Shown piece after piece: positions 51,013 to 63,979 of a stretch of DNA of 64,000 nucleotides. The stretch is from Rhytidiadelphus loreus. Taxonomy: Eukaryota > Streptophyta > Bryopsida > Hypnales > Hylocomiaceae. The notes beneath the pieces were generated by a model that was given only the letters and a program-made list of their open reading frames with translations, had not been told where the DNA came from and searched no databases. The position numbers were made by a program, and so were the translations under genes. Within the stretch, counting starts at the first letter, position 1. Each line of letters begins with the position of its first letter. The stretch lies in contig OX344763.1 in NCBI GenBank assembly GCA_947034895.1, positions 36,827,025-36,891,024 on the forward strand, in the 5' to 3' direction.

Positions 51013-51538
51013 TTCCTCCTCAACTTTTATAGTGTTTTGAGGCCCAAAATTGCTTCAAAATGTTTGTACCCAAATCCAAGCTAAAATTTTCATCTATATA
51101 AATTTTCTAACAAATCCACCCATATTAGGATGCTTAAGTTAACTCTTTCGAGTACATATTCCCCAAATTTTAGAATAAAAATCTTCACTAGTTGCAAGTT
51201 CAATGTGCCCAAACTTCAAAGAATATTTTTTTCTTGGGCTTCCTAAAAATTAAGTTATTTCTTTCAACACTTTAAAAAAAAGCACATATGTCCCAAACTT
51301 GTACAGTTTTTGTTTTTATATATGTTAGAAAATGGGTTGGGAATAAATGCCAAAAATTTAACTTTTTTGACAAATCATAAAGTTTGATTGTCCATTTTGG
51401 CATACAATAGCAATTGCATCTAAAATGAAATGCATGTGTTAGAATTAGTTTTTGAGGCATAATAAATTAGTAATAAACTTTCAATAGTGAAGGTAACATG
51501 AGGCTATAAGCGTGATCCAAAATTCAAAATATTTTAGA

Positions 51539-51737
51539 CATTAGAAGAAAACCGTGTTAAAATCCCTGAAAACACGTCACTTTGTTTTCATTGAGTTCCC
51601 ATTTCAAAATGCAATTGAAAGACAAAAAAACACTTTTTTTTTGTGTTTTTCTGCGTTTTGACCACATTTTGAAATGGGAACTCAACGAAAACAAAGTGAC
51701 ATGTTTTCAAGGATTTTAACACGGTTTTCTTCTAGTG
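51539..51737. mobile_element. CACTA-type foldback MITE, 199 bp
   Basis: A near-perfect palindrome with arms of about 77 bp differing at only a few sites. The right terminus reads CACTAGAAGAAAACCGTG (reverse strand) and the left CATTAGAAGAAAACCGTG. AGA lies outside both ends (51536-51538 and 51738-51740). CACTA ends with a 3-bp TSD fit the CACTA (EnSpm) superfamily. Confidence 0.72.
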
Positions 51738-52453
51738 AGAGGACAATGAATCCAAAATTCAACTAATGTACATTAACAAAAGACATTCTTAGTATCACAT
51801 TGCCATGTAAACAATGAGTTGAATTGAAAAATACTTTACAAAGACCCTTTCTTTTACAAAGCCATCACCTTCACATTACCATAAACGGATCCCTTCTTTA
51901 CTCAAACAATGCACCTACTCAATATTGTGCTTCCATGTATTAGTCGCACAAAAAACAAAAAACTTTTTTTACCTCATGAAAACATGTTTGAACTAATTAT
52001 AAAAAACAAGAGGATCAAATCTACAAAATTTGAATTCCAAATTCCAAATCTGGCAAGAAGATGGGAGAATATAAAATTTATCCACTAAAAAATGGAAGCA
52101 ATTTTTTACATTTGTCTGCCACTATAAAAAAATTACAGCTTTGCACCTCTACTTTAGAATCAATATAACTTATACATGGACTTTGCTGAATTCTTGTTGC
52201 TTTTCTACTTCATAACATTCTAAATAGATGACCACATAATTATCCCAAAAACATTGTCCTCCCCCAAACAGAAGATGAACAAAAGGAATTATTATTTTTT
52301 TCAATTACATAACTGTGGCGCCATCACTTCATTCTTTCCTTGATTCCTACATTATCGTGAGGTTAAAGGGGACCTTAATACTATTGATAAAGAATGTTAT
52401 GTATTCACCATTTGGATATTCTACTCACTTGTTTTCTATTCCATAGTAGAGTA
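51738..52453. other. No recognisable gene
   Basis: AT-rich with short ORFs only. Confidence 0.5.
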
Positions 52454-52683
52454 GGATTGCTAACATGTGAACCTAGGATCTTGAGCCCATGAGCCTAGGA
52501 ACCTATATTATAAGTACCTATATCATTGGCACTTTCTATGGTTATAGGAATACCTATGTTATAGACACCTTATATGATTAGAGGGGACCTATATTATATT
52601 ATAAACACCTTCAATGGTTGTAAAGTACCTACATACACCTAGACTCAAGGCTCCTAGGCTCACATTACACGCTAGCATCGTTA
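52454..52683. mobile_element. Family E repeat, copy 4
   Basis: It starts TTGCTAACATGTGAACCTAG and ends CTCCTAGGCTCACATTACAC then GCTAGCATC, an inverted pair. The interior is TTATAGACACC / GGTACCTA-type phrases. Confidence 0.62.
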
Positions 52684-53168
52684 AAAGAAGGGATCAACAT
52701 TTGTAGGGTAGTTAAAGGTGTGCTACTCTATTAATTCTTTATCATTCTTCAACAAGAATTCACAAAAGTTATGAAATTCTTTCACACAAACCCCTTGATT
52801 TCAATTTCAATTTCAATTTTAGAAGGCACTGACCTGATCTCATTTGTGTCCACAAATTTAAAAAAATGAAGAAATTCTCATTTCCTACGTTGAGTCCTTT
52901 GGAACCCCAAAACAGTGTCCTGATTTTGATTTTTGAATGTCAAGTGACGAATGTCCTTGGCAGCTAGATCCCACTTGATGGACTAGTGCGCCAGCCTGTC
53001 ACTTACACCACCTGCTAAAATTCCTCCAAGAACTTTGGACCAACAGTGGATCCAGTGGTATTGGGTTGACTAAAAATGATTTCAAATACCCCTTACCCCT
53101 TGAAAGGCCCTTTTGGGGTCCCTCTATAATAAGGCCCGTATTGAGCTTTATAACTCTTCGATTGTGGT

Positions 53169-53779
53169 TTGACCCCTAAATGCCCAAAGCCTTCTTTGAG
53201 CTTCTCGGAATTTGCTCTAAATTGAACAAAAGTTCAATATTTTGATAAGTTTCAATCATTTTTTAAGGAATTGTAACCGTACAAATTCAAACTAGACATA
53301 TTAGAGATTACATGGGAAAAGAAAATACAATCATCATATCACTTACAAATTCAAAGATTATAATGATTGATCACGAGGGTGTTAAAATTGTGAAGTGAGT
53401 CCTAAAAGAATTTGAAATTAAAGGGGAAAACATGCATAATCCCGATCAATTTATAGCTTCTCAAAATCTACTCTATGATTTTTTTTAAATGAATTTCTAA
53501 TGTGTTTTTTCCTTCTAAGATCTAGTATTTATGAGGCTCATTTTTAAGAGTCCTCGACAATAGACAATCAAGATTTGCAATGGATACCCCTGCACAAAAG
53601 CTTGAATAGAAAAATCATAATCCTTCATTTTCAAAATTGGATTTTTCATGATAAAATTAGACTTCAAAAATAAATTTTCAAAAATATAAACAACTAAAAA
53701 TAGTAACTTGGTTAGGTTTTACTTTAACTTTAAAGTATTGCAAACACTAGAATTTGATGCCTAAGCATTTAGGAGTTAA
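53169..53779. mobile_element. TTAA element family D, copy 2
   Basis: Left TTGACCCCTAAATGCCC (one base off TTAA) and right GCATTTAGGAGTTAA (TTAA 53776-53779). The interior AATCAAGATTTGCAATGGAT is the complement of the block in the copy at 31005. 611 bp, non-coding. Confidence 0.6.
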
Positions 53780-54642
53780 TAGATGAATTGTGATACATAT
53801 TTATTTCCGTACTATCACGATCATTAATTTACTTTGTACTAAAAAAATACTTGGTCAGAGTTTTTCTAATCAAATTCATAATATACTATATGTCTGCAAA
53901 AGGTTTTCACACCTTTCAAGGGTTAAACAACTGATAAATTCAGATTATTTATTTCTAAATGGAATAAATTTCCTTGCAAGAGAATTTCTGTTTTTTACTT
54001 CCTTGGTATCAAAAAACATTAGTTTTAAAAAATTAAAAATTAAATGACCAATCTAATGCTTACAAATATGAAAAATAGTCATATGAGTATTAATTTTGTT
54101 CAAAAGATATTTGGAGTTTTTAGGATATAATGGTGAGTATGTGGCTTGTTGTCAAAGATGTTGGGATGTGCATCACTAATGCAAATTAAAGTTTGATTTT
54201 TTTATAGATGTTCTTCAGAAAAACTAGAATGAATTGTTCATTGAATCACTCAAAATGCATTGTGTATGATTTTTAAAATATGGAAATTCACTTTTTGTCT
54301 TTTTAAACCATACATAATGTTCTAAAATAATGTAAAATGATTTCAAATTCCCAAGTGACCAAGGATTTATAGCAAAGGACTTTTGATTTTTTTGTAAGAT
54401 TCAAATTTTTAATGGATGTGTGGTTTATAGATATATATATAGGGTGAGGCAAAAGTTAACATCTGATGATAACTCAAATCCAAATTTACATTCCTTATCT
54501 CACTTAAAAAAAATTAGTAGTGTGGAATGGTTGTTTGATTTGGATAATACTAATTTTAATTGATAAAAGGATATATTACCTTTATAATTTTGTGTATGTT
54601 TTTCTTTTCATTATTATTTTATAATTCCTATAATGTGAGTCT
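53780..54642. other. AT-rich stretch, no recognisable gene
   Basis: The 85-codon ORF at 53790-54047 is Phe/Ile/Leu-rich with no motif. Confidence 0.5.
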
Positions 54643-55650
54643 AATCTCCTCAAGGATGTAAAATCTCCTCAAGGATGTAAAATCTCCTCAAGGATGTAAA
54701 ATCTCCTCAAGGATGTAAAATCTCCTCAAGGATGTAAAATCTCCTCAAGGATGTAAAATCTCCTCAAGGATGTAAAATCTCCTCAAGGATGTAAAATCTC
54801 CTCAAGGATGTAAAATCTCCTCAAGGATGTAAAATCTCCTCAAGGATGTAAAATCTCCTCAAGGATGTAAAATCTCCTCAAGGATGTAAAATCTCCTCAA
54901 GGATGTAAAATCTCCTCAAGGATGTAAAATCTCCTCAAGGATGTAAAATCTCCTCAAGGATGTAAAATCTCCTCAAGGATGTAAAATCTCCTCAAGGATG
55001 TAAAATCTCCTCAAGGATGTAAAATCTCCTCAAGGATGTAAAATCTCCTCAAGGATGTAAAATCTCCTCAAGGATGTAAAATCTCCTCAAGGATGTAAAA
55101 TCTCCTCAAGGATGTAAAATCTCCTCAAGGATGTAAAATCTCCTCAAGGATGTAAAATCTCCTCAAGGATGTAAAATCTCCTCAAGGATGTAAAATCTCC
55201 TCAAGGATGTAAAATCTCCTCAAGGATTTAAAATCTCCTCAAGGATGTAAAATCTCCTCAAGGATGTAAAATCTCCTCAAGGATGTAAAATCTCCTCAAG
55301 GATGTAAAATCTCCTCAAGGATGTAAAATCTCCTCAAGGATGTAAAATCTCCTCAAGGATGTAAAATCTCCTCAAGGATGTAAAATCTCCTCAAGGATGT
55401 AAAATCTCCTCAAGGATGTAAAATCTCCTCAAGGATGTAAAATCTCCTCAAGGATGTAAAATCTCCTCAAGGATGTAAAATCTCCTCAAGGATGTAAAAT
55501 CTCCTCAAGGATGTAAAATCTCCTCAAGGATGTAAAATCTCCTCAAGGATGTAAAATCTCCTCAAGGATGTAAAATCTCCTCAAGGATGTAAAATCTCCT
55601 CAAGGATGTAAAATCTCCTCAAGGATGTAAAATCTCCTCAAGGATGTAAA
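54643..55650. repeat. 19-bp minisatellite, 53 copies
   Basis: The unit AAATCTCCTCAAGGATGTA repeats in exact phase: TCTCCT starts at 54645 and every 19 bp to 55633. By eye only one internal base differs (T for G at 55228). There are no spacers, so it is not CRISPR. 19 bp is not a codon multiple and the unit carries TAA, so it is not coding. Confidence 0.98.
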
Positions 55651-55737
55651 GGAACAAGCATACAAATTTTGAATAATGAATAGACCTACCAACATAGTAA
55701 CTTTTCTTCTAGTATAATCATTAGATGGGATTTGGCC

Positions 55738-56020
55738 CATCCGGAGGGCCATGAGTTCCCAACTGCAGGGAACGCACTGCACTGCACTAGCACAATGGTC
55801 TGACGTGGCTAAGCAACTGTCACGTCATTGGAAGAAAAAGAAATTAATTTCATTTTTTCATTTTAGAAGCAAATTTTTTGGGGGGTAATATAGCACCTAA
55901 CGCTCCCTCGCTGCATTGGGAATATACCTAGGAACAAATTTGAGAATGGGCCTAAAACGGCCCTCGAATGCAACTAAAAAACATCTCATGGAACTGAGAT
56001 AAAATCATTCGGTTATTATG
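55738..56020. repeat. Dispersed repeat I, copy 2
   Basis: It corresponds to 29098-29400, with CCGGAGGGCCATGAGTTCCC, CTGTCACGTCA, AAACGGCC and CATCTCATG in the same order. Confidence 0.5.
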
Positions 56021-58116
56021 TATGCAAAGTAGGTTGTATGCTCATAATTACTTTAAATTTTGCAATTTGTATAGATGGATCATGCCATTAAGATTCATAA
56101 TTTGCAACAATGTATCATAGTTATAATGTATTACAATTGTGATTTCCTCCTTTAAATTTTCAATGCATTGTGTCATTAAAATTAGATAGCATGATACTTA
56201 TTATTGAGCTATCAGTTTTTTGAATTAGGTGAATTTCATCTTGAAAGATAGTAACATAGTGTGATCATTCTAGTTTCTAGAGAAATCTTAATCTTGATAA
56301 TTGCCTTTGAAGCCAAATGTCTATAAAAGTCAACCCACCCCTTAAGCAATCAAAGCTTGTGGTCTTTGTGCTAAAACATCCAAACAAAAAATTAGTTGGA
56401 GTCCATAGTGACATTTTTGATGCTTCCAAGATGAGAACTTCCAAAATTCACATATTTTAATTATATTCTAAGACTATAGAACTTTAAGAGCCTAAGGAGT
56501 TAAATTTTATGTAAAGTATTTTTCCACATTAAAAATAATATTGCTATACTAATAATGTCATTATTATATTGTCTAAATAAATAACTGTTTTTTTTAGTAT
56601 TTAAATCATGAAATAAAAATCTAACATAAGTTTTATAAGGCTTCTATATGTTTGTAAAAATTAAAAAACTTTAATTTGAATTCATTCACATTAAATTTTG
56701 ACATTGATACAAAGTAATGATTTTTCCACTACCGATATTGTTTTCAAATATTGTAGTCCTTCATTATAGACTTTGTTATACAATCCTTGCATTTTTTTAA
56801 AACTTTTTGGAAACTGGTTATGAAGATTTTATGTTCATGGTGACTTACATCAAGAAGACATACATAAATTGAAAATAAAAAATAAAAAATCATACATGAC
56901 ATCATCAAATTATAAATTTAAAAAATGAAGTAATTCAAATGATTAGTTATAACAATTCAAACAAATATGGATAGTTTTACTTAATGAAGTATTCAACCCA
57001 CCCAAATAGAATCATAGTATAATTATACATTTAGTTTAACCAACAAGGACACTAAGAACTAAAATTGTTCAAGGAATGACTTCCTTAGAAATTCAATAGA
57101 AATGAGGAACACACTTATTCATTATGAAATCTAATAGTTTTCAGTTGCCTATTTTTAGTGTCATTTTTAGGGTTGCATCCTTCCAAATTTAGTGGAACAA
57201 TCATACCACTTTTCCTAGTGGTGTAGATCTAAACTTGATAAACAAATACCATTAGATGGGTTGACTTGATGCTTGTGTTTGTGCTTGTTGTGAAAACATG
57301 AAATTACTATATTTCGAGATTCCTCTCTTCCACTGCAATGTTTTATTTCCCAAATAAAATACATTAAAAAAATCGTTTTTTTTTCTCTCTAATAAAAATA
57401 TTTTTACACACAAGATAAAATACCGTTTTCCTATCCTCTTCTTTCAGAGTGCAGTACAATCAGAGAATATGATTTGGAGACCACTTCGTGACTTCAAAGG
57501 CCTTTATGAGCTAAAGATATAACTTCGGGGTCTTACTTTTTTTTCCTATTATTAGTTACCCAGAACCATGAACCAGTAACCAAGTAATAATAATAGCTAC
57601 CATTATACAGTACAGTAATTCAATACAGTACCCCCCTCCAGAACAAGTTTGAGAAACACACAGACCCTTATTAACTTTGCCTTCCAGACACTGGCAGAGA
57701 CTTTGGGAATGCCAGTACTTCAATACAGGTCCCAGTAATAAGGTATTTAAGTTAAGTTACAAAAAATGTGCCCACTTGAGAGCCTCAGAAACTGAACTGG
57801 GTCGTTCATCAACAGACAAAAGAAAATTTTAAAAATGGGTAACAAGTATCTCTACCCATAAAGAGAGAGAGAGAGAGAGGGGTAAGGTACCGTACATGAA
57901 GGGGTGTGATTCGCCCAATTTTCCACGTCAGATCCTCTCATGGGTCTATGTCCCCTCACACCATTCCCAAGAGGACACGTGTCCCTTTTTGAAAATACAA
58001 ACTTCCGTTTGATGCCGAATCTGACCCTAGGGTGTGGTACTGTAGTAGGCATGTCCAAAGTCCCGCTCTCATGATTTATGTGAAAGCTCGAGCCAACCCT
58101 CTCTCCACCATACCCA
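56021..58116. other. AT-rich stretch then mixed island, no supported gene
   Basis: 56021-57420 is AT-rich with nothing recognised. 57420-58116 is less AT-rich, has a (GA)n tract near 57861-57880 and ORFs without domains. Confidence 0.45.
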
Positions 58117-58160
58117 TATTTAAAATAAGAAAATTTGATGCCACGAGTGAGAAACCCTAA
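58117..58160 (+). promoter_or_regulatory. Candidate core promoter: TATTTAAAATA plus telo-box
   Basis: The TATA-like stretch 58117-58127 is followed at 58152-58160 by AAACCCTAA, a telo-box often found near the start sites of plant translation-related genes. A CT/CCA-rich leader-like stretch follows, and CTG|GTGAGT near 58325 is a donor-like site. No CDS can be attached. Confidence 0.35.
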
Positions 58161-58895
58161 AAGCCAAAGCCCCTTTGCGATTCCAGAAGCTCCCTACTCT
58201 CCACTTCCCCATTCCACAGCGAAGTTTATTCTACTCTTTCCCAGAAACAGACACCCCAAGTCAGTCAGTCAGTCAGTCTCCTAGACTACCCGTTCATGAA
58301 CAGTCGTAGACTTAGACTTAGACTGGTGAGTGAGTGAGTACACTCCCCCCATGTTGGACGTACCTCCTACAGTAGACTTCGGTAGGCTTGGAGCTGAGGC
58401 CGCAACTTGCATACCTGACCCCATTTCATTGTCTGCTTCACTTCCCCGTTTCGAGGGGGTAATAAGTTATACGGTAACGTAGACAGAAGACTGCGTGTGT
58501 CTGCAAGTTATCAAGGGGGTCGACGTGGAACTAGGGAATTGAATCCAATTAGAATAAGAATGGGTTTTGGGTGATGGATAGTTTTTAAGTCTAGTTTAGA
58601 GGCTCTGGAATGAAGGCGAGGTGGGGAGGGGAGGGAGGAAGCTTTGCATGGACAAAAGCTAACGTATCCGTGATGAGGAAGTTTGAGTAGTAGCCACCTT
58701 CGTTGAAAAAAGAGCCACTATTAAGGATAAAGTCTCGAGTATTGGGTAGCTATGGTTGAGCCACCCACTCTCCACTCCCCAACTAGGGATCCATACTCAA
58801 CTTGTAGGGTGTAAGCTATTTCCAACCAAGGGTGAAACAAATTTTGAACTGAAGTTTGGAATGTGATTTTTTTCTCCTTTATGAGGTCAGGACTA

Positions 58896-59125
58896 TTAAC
58901 CCTTAAACGTCGAAGGGGGGACCCTCGAAATCTTCCTTTTCTATTACCGTGTGAATCATTGACCTCCAAAATTGCAAAAGTAGTCATTGGAAGTCAAACT
59001 ATTGTAGAAGATCTTCCCTTTCCAAAACAAATTTAGAGGATGAATAGTTGCACTTCTGTCCTATACAGTTTGATTCCTTGTCATCCATTGGACACAAAAC
59101 GTCCGCCTCGACGTTCAAGGGTTAA
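58896..59125. mobile_element. TTAA element family B, copy 3
   Basis: 230 bp. Left TTAACCCTTAAACGTCGA and right complement of TTAACCCTTGAACGTCGA, with TTAA at both boundaries. The interior GGAAGTCAAACTATTGTAG and TCATCCATTGGAC blocks match the copy at 8353. Confidence 0.75.
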
Positions 59126-62100
59126 GGTCATCCCAAAGAAGGGAGTGGGGAAGTAGTTTTGGAACAATCGGGATTGGCATACTTTGTATTGTACATTGGA
59201 TGTGGGTTTAAATGAGCTCAAGGCTTCCAACATTTGTAGTAATTTCAATTCAAAGCATGAAATTACCAAAAAAAAAAAATTGGCAATCCCCATGATTTCT
59301 ATTTCCTATATGGCAGGAGATTTACATTGCCTTCTACTACTCCAGATAATGTGCGGAATTTGTTAAATGGTAAGCTATGGGTGGTTCTACACTACATTTT
59401 TTTTGTGATTGCAAACTTTCAATTGAATTATTATGTGCATTATAATATCTCTCCCTCAAAATGGGATGTGATATATTTAAAAGAAAGTTTGAATGTGATA
59501 TATTTAAAAGAAAATAGTAATAGTCTTTCCCATCCTTTCCTAGTTTGAATCGCAATTCTTTTCTCTAATGTAAGCATTGATTGTCCTCGATTGTTCCGGG
59601 GGTAGGGGGTGCAAAAAAATGTGTTGCAAAAGTGACCTAATGGCCTCATGGTTCTTTAGTGGTTAACAAGTATTCCGATTATATAGATTTTGATTAAAAA
59701 ACAACGGTAATGTGTTTGAGTTAAAAATTTAAAGAATGAATCAATCTAAATATTTAGTAGAGATGAGACTTGTAATTACAAAAAGAACCACATTTTAATC
59801 TGAGATAAATGTCATGAAGCCCATATTTTGAATGATGGATAAAGTGCTTCGGGACAATGTTTTGTCCAAAAGGACTTTTTGTTCATCCAAAGTAATACTT
59901 TGATTTTTAAATGATAGCCTCCACAAATAATTGATTTGACATACTTGAAGTACATAATATAGAGATATGGAGATATAAGTAAAAATTCTAAAAATGATTC
60001 AAAAGTTAATGGGTTAACATTGTTAAATATGTTTTCTAAATTTTTCAATTGTTGAGGATTATAACAAAGGAATTATTGAAGACTATAGTGAAGATTATAT
60101 GGAAAGAGACATGTACAATCAACTACTTATTTTTTTTATTTTAGTAATTTTTTTGTTCCAATGGTAATAATATACAAATTATTACCATAACCAACAATTC
60201 ATAATTTGTCATCAAATTTAGCAATTTAAATTTTGTTATCAAAATTATCAAATTTTAAGATTTGTATTTGTTTTGTTATTTTGTTGTTTCTTCAAAAAAT
60301 CTCCATTCTTACTTGAATGTTATAATATTTACAGATTTAAATGAGTGGGTGTTCTTTATCTGAGCTAAGTTGAAAAAGGTGCTCTATTTTAATTTGAATT
60401 CTTCTTGAATTCTTTTTATTTCACTTTGTTTGGTATTTTATTTTAATGAATATTATTGACTATAAGTCTTGCTATAAGTTGAATTATGAAATCAAAACTA
60501 AATTATAATAAATTGACAAAAAAACAAAGGATGTTATTTAACTCTAAAATGGTAGTTGAAGGTGATTTACCTTTGACCCATATAATTCTTCAAGCTTCAA
60601 ATTAACTAATGAAGAATCTCTAAACTAAATTGTTATTACGTTTCATTAAAGTTCATAGTATTCTTTGTGGAAGAGATATTTGCTTGGAATTTGAGACAAT
60701 TGTAGTAGATAATTTTGTATGATTTAAAAAATCCCTACCTCCTTAAAATAGTCCTTGAATGGAGCTACGAGAAACTACAATGCTTTAAAATCTCACAACT
60801 CTAGATGTTGTTTATTTAATTGATTGTGTGATTTACATTTTTGGTCCTAAAATAAATAGATGTTAGAAGTATTATAGTCTTTTCATAGATTTCCAATGAG
60901 GCCATACAAAGTAAGATTACAATTTTTTTCAATCTTCACCCTAGTTTTTTATAGTGACATTCAATGAAGAGGAATGCTATTAAATTACAGTGTAGTCATT
61001 TTGCTTAAATCTCTATTGTTTGCATTTAGACCTCAAATGTTCACTACTGAACATCATGATAATAATAATAATAGAAACTCTGGTTCCATAAAGAGGTTGG
61101 ACGTGAATAAAATGTCTGTTCATGTAGACAGTGAGATAATGCCTATTAAACACCCAATCATAATTGCTTGAAGTTCTACTAATGAGAGTTGAAGAGATAT
61201 TTAATTTGAAGCAACTGGCATGAATTGAAACATTTCCCACTTGAAGAATGTATGTTTAAGGTTGATCGACTAGTCATATATGGGCACCTTCTATTTTCAA
61301 ATTTTGAATTCATGAAATATTAACCCCAAGTGTTGAAAAATCTCAATGCAATTGGGTTGGATTTCTCTTGAAATTGATAATAATGTCATAAAAGAATAAT
61401 TAGTGTGTGGCCACGGTGATTGGAGGATCACAAAAAGTGTACTTTTAGGTGTTCAAATTTCAACCGATGAATATTTTGTTCAAGCATCATGTACCATATG
61501 AAAAGTCAATGAGGATGAAAGGTCATTTTCCAAAAGTCATTTCTTTACACATCGTCTTCATCCAACACATATATGCTTGTCACGTGGAGACCTTATAAAC
61601 CAAGATGAGAAGCTAGGCTAGATATTAAATTACATAGGATATACTACTATGAATAATGTATTTGTATATAAACCAACCTCGTTGTTCCAGGACTCGGTAG
61701 TTAGTACAAACGCACATGGTAATATGTAATATATTGTTCAATATCTATATCAAAGTACACTTTTGTTTCCAATACTAATGGACTAATTTATTTATTTACC
61801 TTAATCTCCAAAATTAATCAAAATGATGTGGTGAAATGAAAAATAATGCCATTCATACATTTACATAGGTTAAAACCTATACCTCTATAAACAAGTGGAC
61901 AAGTGATTTGACTTGTGTTTCGAGAAGTAGAATATAAGGCTCAATGCTTACCACATATCAATTTTATATTATATGTTATGAGCATTGCATTAAATTCAAA
62001 TAAATCCAAATAGTGAAGTACATGACAAAAGAAATTGGAACTAAAAGGATTATGCAATACACTAAAAAAAACTTGAAGAAATATCCCTAGGCATTATGTG

Positions 62101-62600
62101 TACAATTCTAGTTCATGTTATTAACACTCAAATGACATTTCAATCCGTGGGCAGGCCATTTGATGAATCTTCAAATATAAAATAGTTTGGGCAAATGCGG
62201 GTGACATGACAACTAATTGATCAAAATTGGGAGCCAATGTCATTGAGCAAGTAAACACACATCCATTCTCACTGTTGCAAGTTTGCATCCAAAGAAGGCC
62301 TACAATAACTACACCGAATTTCAACCGCTTTTAAAAACCAACCACTACATATTTTTGCCTAAAATGTACTCCCACTATTCACGAAAGTCTACAGTTGATT
62401 ATAAAAACACCTATTTACAGCACTTTGAAAATTCGTAATTTATTCATACGTGGTCCAAAAAATGCATTCTAAGAGGACCCCAAATCCCCTTTCCACTACC
62501 AACAAGACCCCATCAAAAAATAATTCAATATAGTAATGGGAACCATGCTGAATTGCCTATTTGTGTGATTTAAGGAATTTGGGTGTAGGTACCTTACTGT
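59126..62600. other. AT-rich stretch without recognisable gene
   Basis: Short ORFs only. A small direct duplication of GTGATATATTTAAAAGAAA lies at 59467-59512. No TIR or domain is seen. Confidence 0.5.
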
Positions 62601-63186
62601 CTGTCCGTGACATATTATGATCATAAGGAGAACAGCCCCCCATCTGCCACCTGTCAGTCAGTGTACATTAAGCCCTCTCCTCTCAAACTATTGAAAAAGG
62701 CAACTGAACTTGAAAATATCCTCCCCCTCCCCCCAAACGAGAAACGAAACCCTAGACATGCCCCACTTATTATTTTCCGCCCATTCACACTCCCAAATCA
62801 GCCCTGGCTCTTGTGGATGCTCCCCCCCAGGCACTCCCTATTTCGAGACCACTGAACCAACAAGGCCAGTGGCCACCACCATGTCCCTTAATTGATGAAC
62901 CCAGTGAGCGAAGTTATCCCATGCACTCCACTTTCCAGATTAACATGAGCAAAAGCAAAGAACCCCAGTGCAGGACAGCACAGTAGGGGACCTAGAGTAG
63001 CGTAGAGTCGAGTAGGGGTAGCCTAGGTTAGGCTAGGCTAGGCCAGAGGCGCACATAATGCCAAGCCGAGGCCCCGCCAAAGGCGTCCCTTTCCTGACTC
63101 TTTCCCTCCGCTGGCCAGGACGACGACACAAGTTATAAGCCCCCACGCCCTTATAAGGGGAGCCGCTCGGATAACGTATCGCGGGG

Positions 63187-63290
63187 GTGATAAGCGCGCG
63201 CGCGTATCCGCGCCACGACAAGTGATACGTGATAAGCGCAGTAGCCGATGGTGATACGCGGCGAGCGCGCATCCCCGCAGTGATAAGCGC
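63187..63290. promoter_or_regulatory. Cluster of three GTGATAAGCGC motifs (I-box-like)
   Basis: The identical 11-mer occurs at 63187, 63229 and 63280, with shorter GTGATACG at 63222 and 63251. The GATAAG core is the plant I-box. The surroundings are GC- and CpG-rich, with TTATAAG at 63132 and 63150. It is about 700 bp before the possible start codon at 63980. Confidence 0.5.
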
Positions 63291-63299
63291 AGAGATCCC

Positions 63300-63979
63300 T
63301 TCCCAAGTACATGGCCGGCAGGTTGCAGGAGGGTCGCAGTCCACGCCAGGACGTGGTAGGTAGGTACTGGGCAGGTCGGAACAGAGGGTCCGTGCCGGAG
63401 TAGAAAAGGCAGAGCCCGAGCGAGCGCCGCTCCCCTTGTCTCGCGCACTCGCGTTGCTCTTGCCTGCTGCTGCTGCTGCTCCTGCTGCTGCTCCCATTTT
63501 GGCTTCTCCCCGCTTGTGCTTGGGTTTGCTGCTGCTGCTGCCGTTGCGAGGACCGCTGCGGGCTTTGTGGCGGGCTTCAGCGCCACGGGCGGCTTCGGGA
63601 GCCAGTTATCGCATTTTTAGACGCCGTTTTGGATTAGTCTGCTTCCCTGTTTGGGGTGTGGTGGTGGAAGGGGCGTTTGGGAGATCGATGTGAACGAGAA
63701 CGTTTGGGGAGACTGTGCTGTCGTGTTTGGTGGCTGGAGGTGGCGTGTTAGCGCGGCGGACGGGGGAGAGTTTGCGTCGCGGTGGGGGTGTGGTGAGTGA
63801 GAGCCCCGGGCGATGTGGAGGTTGACTTATGGGGTTAGGGGTTGCACTTTTTGACAGGGAGTGCGAGAAGCTCGAGAGAGGTGCATCGGAACGGGTGCGG
63901 CGGTGAGAGCCGTGCCGTGCGAGGGAGAGAATAGGGAGTGGTGCGTTCAAGCTGCGAGGGAGAGGGTGCTCGGACGGAA
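63300..63979 (+). promoter_or_regulatory. GC-rich leader/promoter region with CTG-type triplet runs
   Basis: The most GC-rich part of the window. (GCT)n tracts lie at 63464-63480 and 63527-63540. It gives long ORFs in several frames on both strands, none with a recognisable domain; these reflect base composition. It probably belongs to the 5-prime end of a gene to the right. Confidence 0.4.

Noticed and set aside
54643..55650. CRISPR-like array
   Set aside because: The units abut with no variable spacers; it is a simple 19-bp tandem repeat in eukaryotic DNA.
63033..63950. Ala/Arg/Pro-rich ORFs of 85-182 codons on both strands
   Set aside because: GC-rich, CTG-repeat DNA gives long chance ORFs in several frames. 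The overlap on both strands and lack of domains argue against genes.
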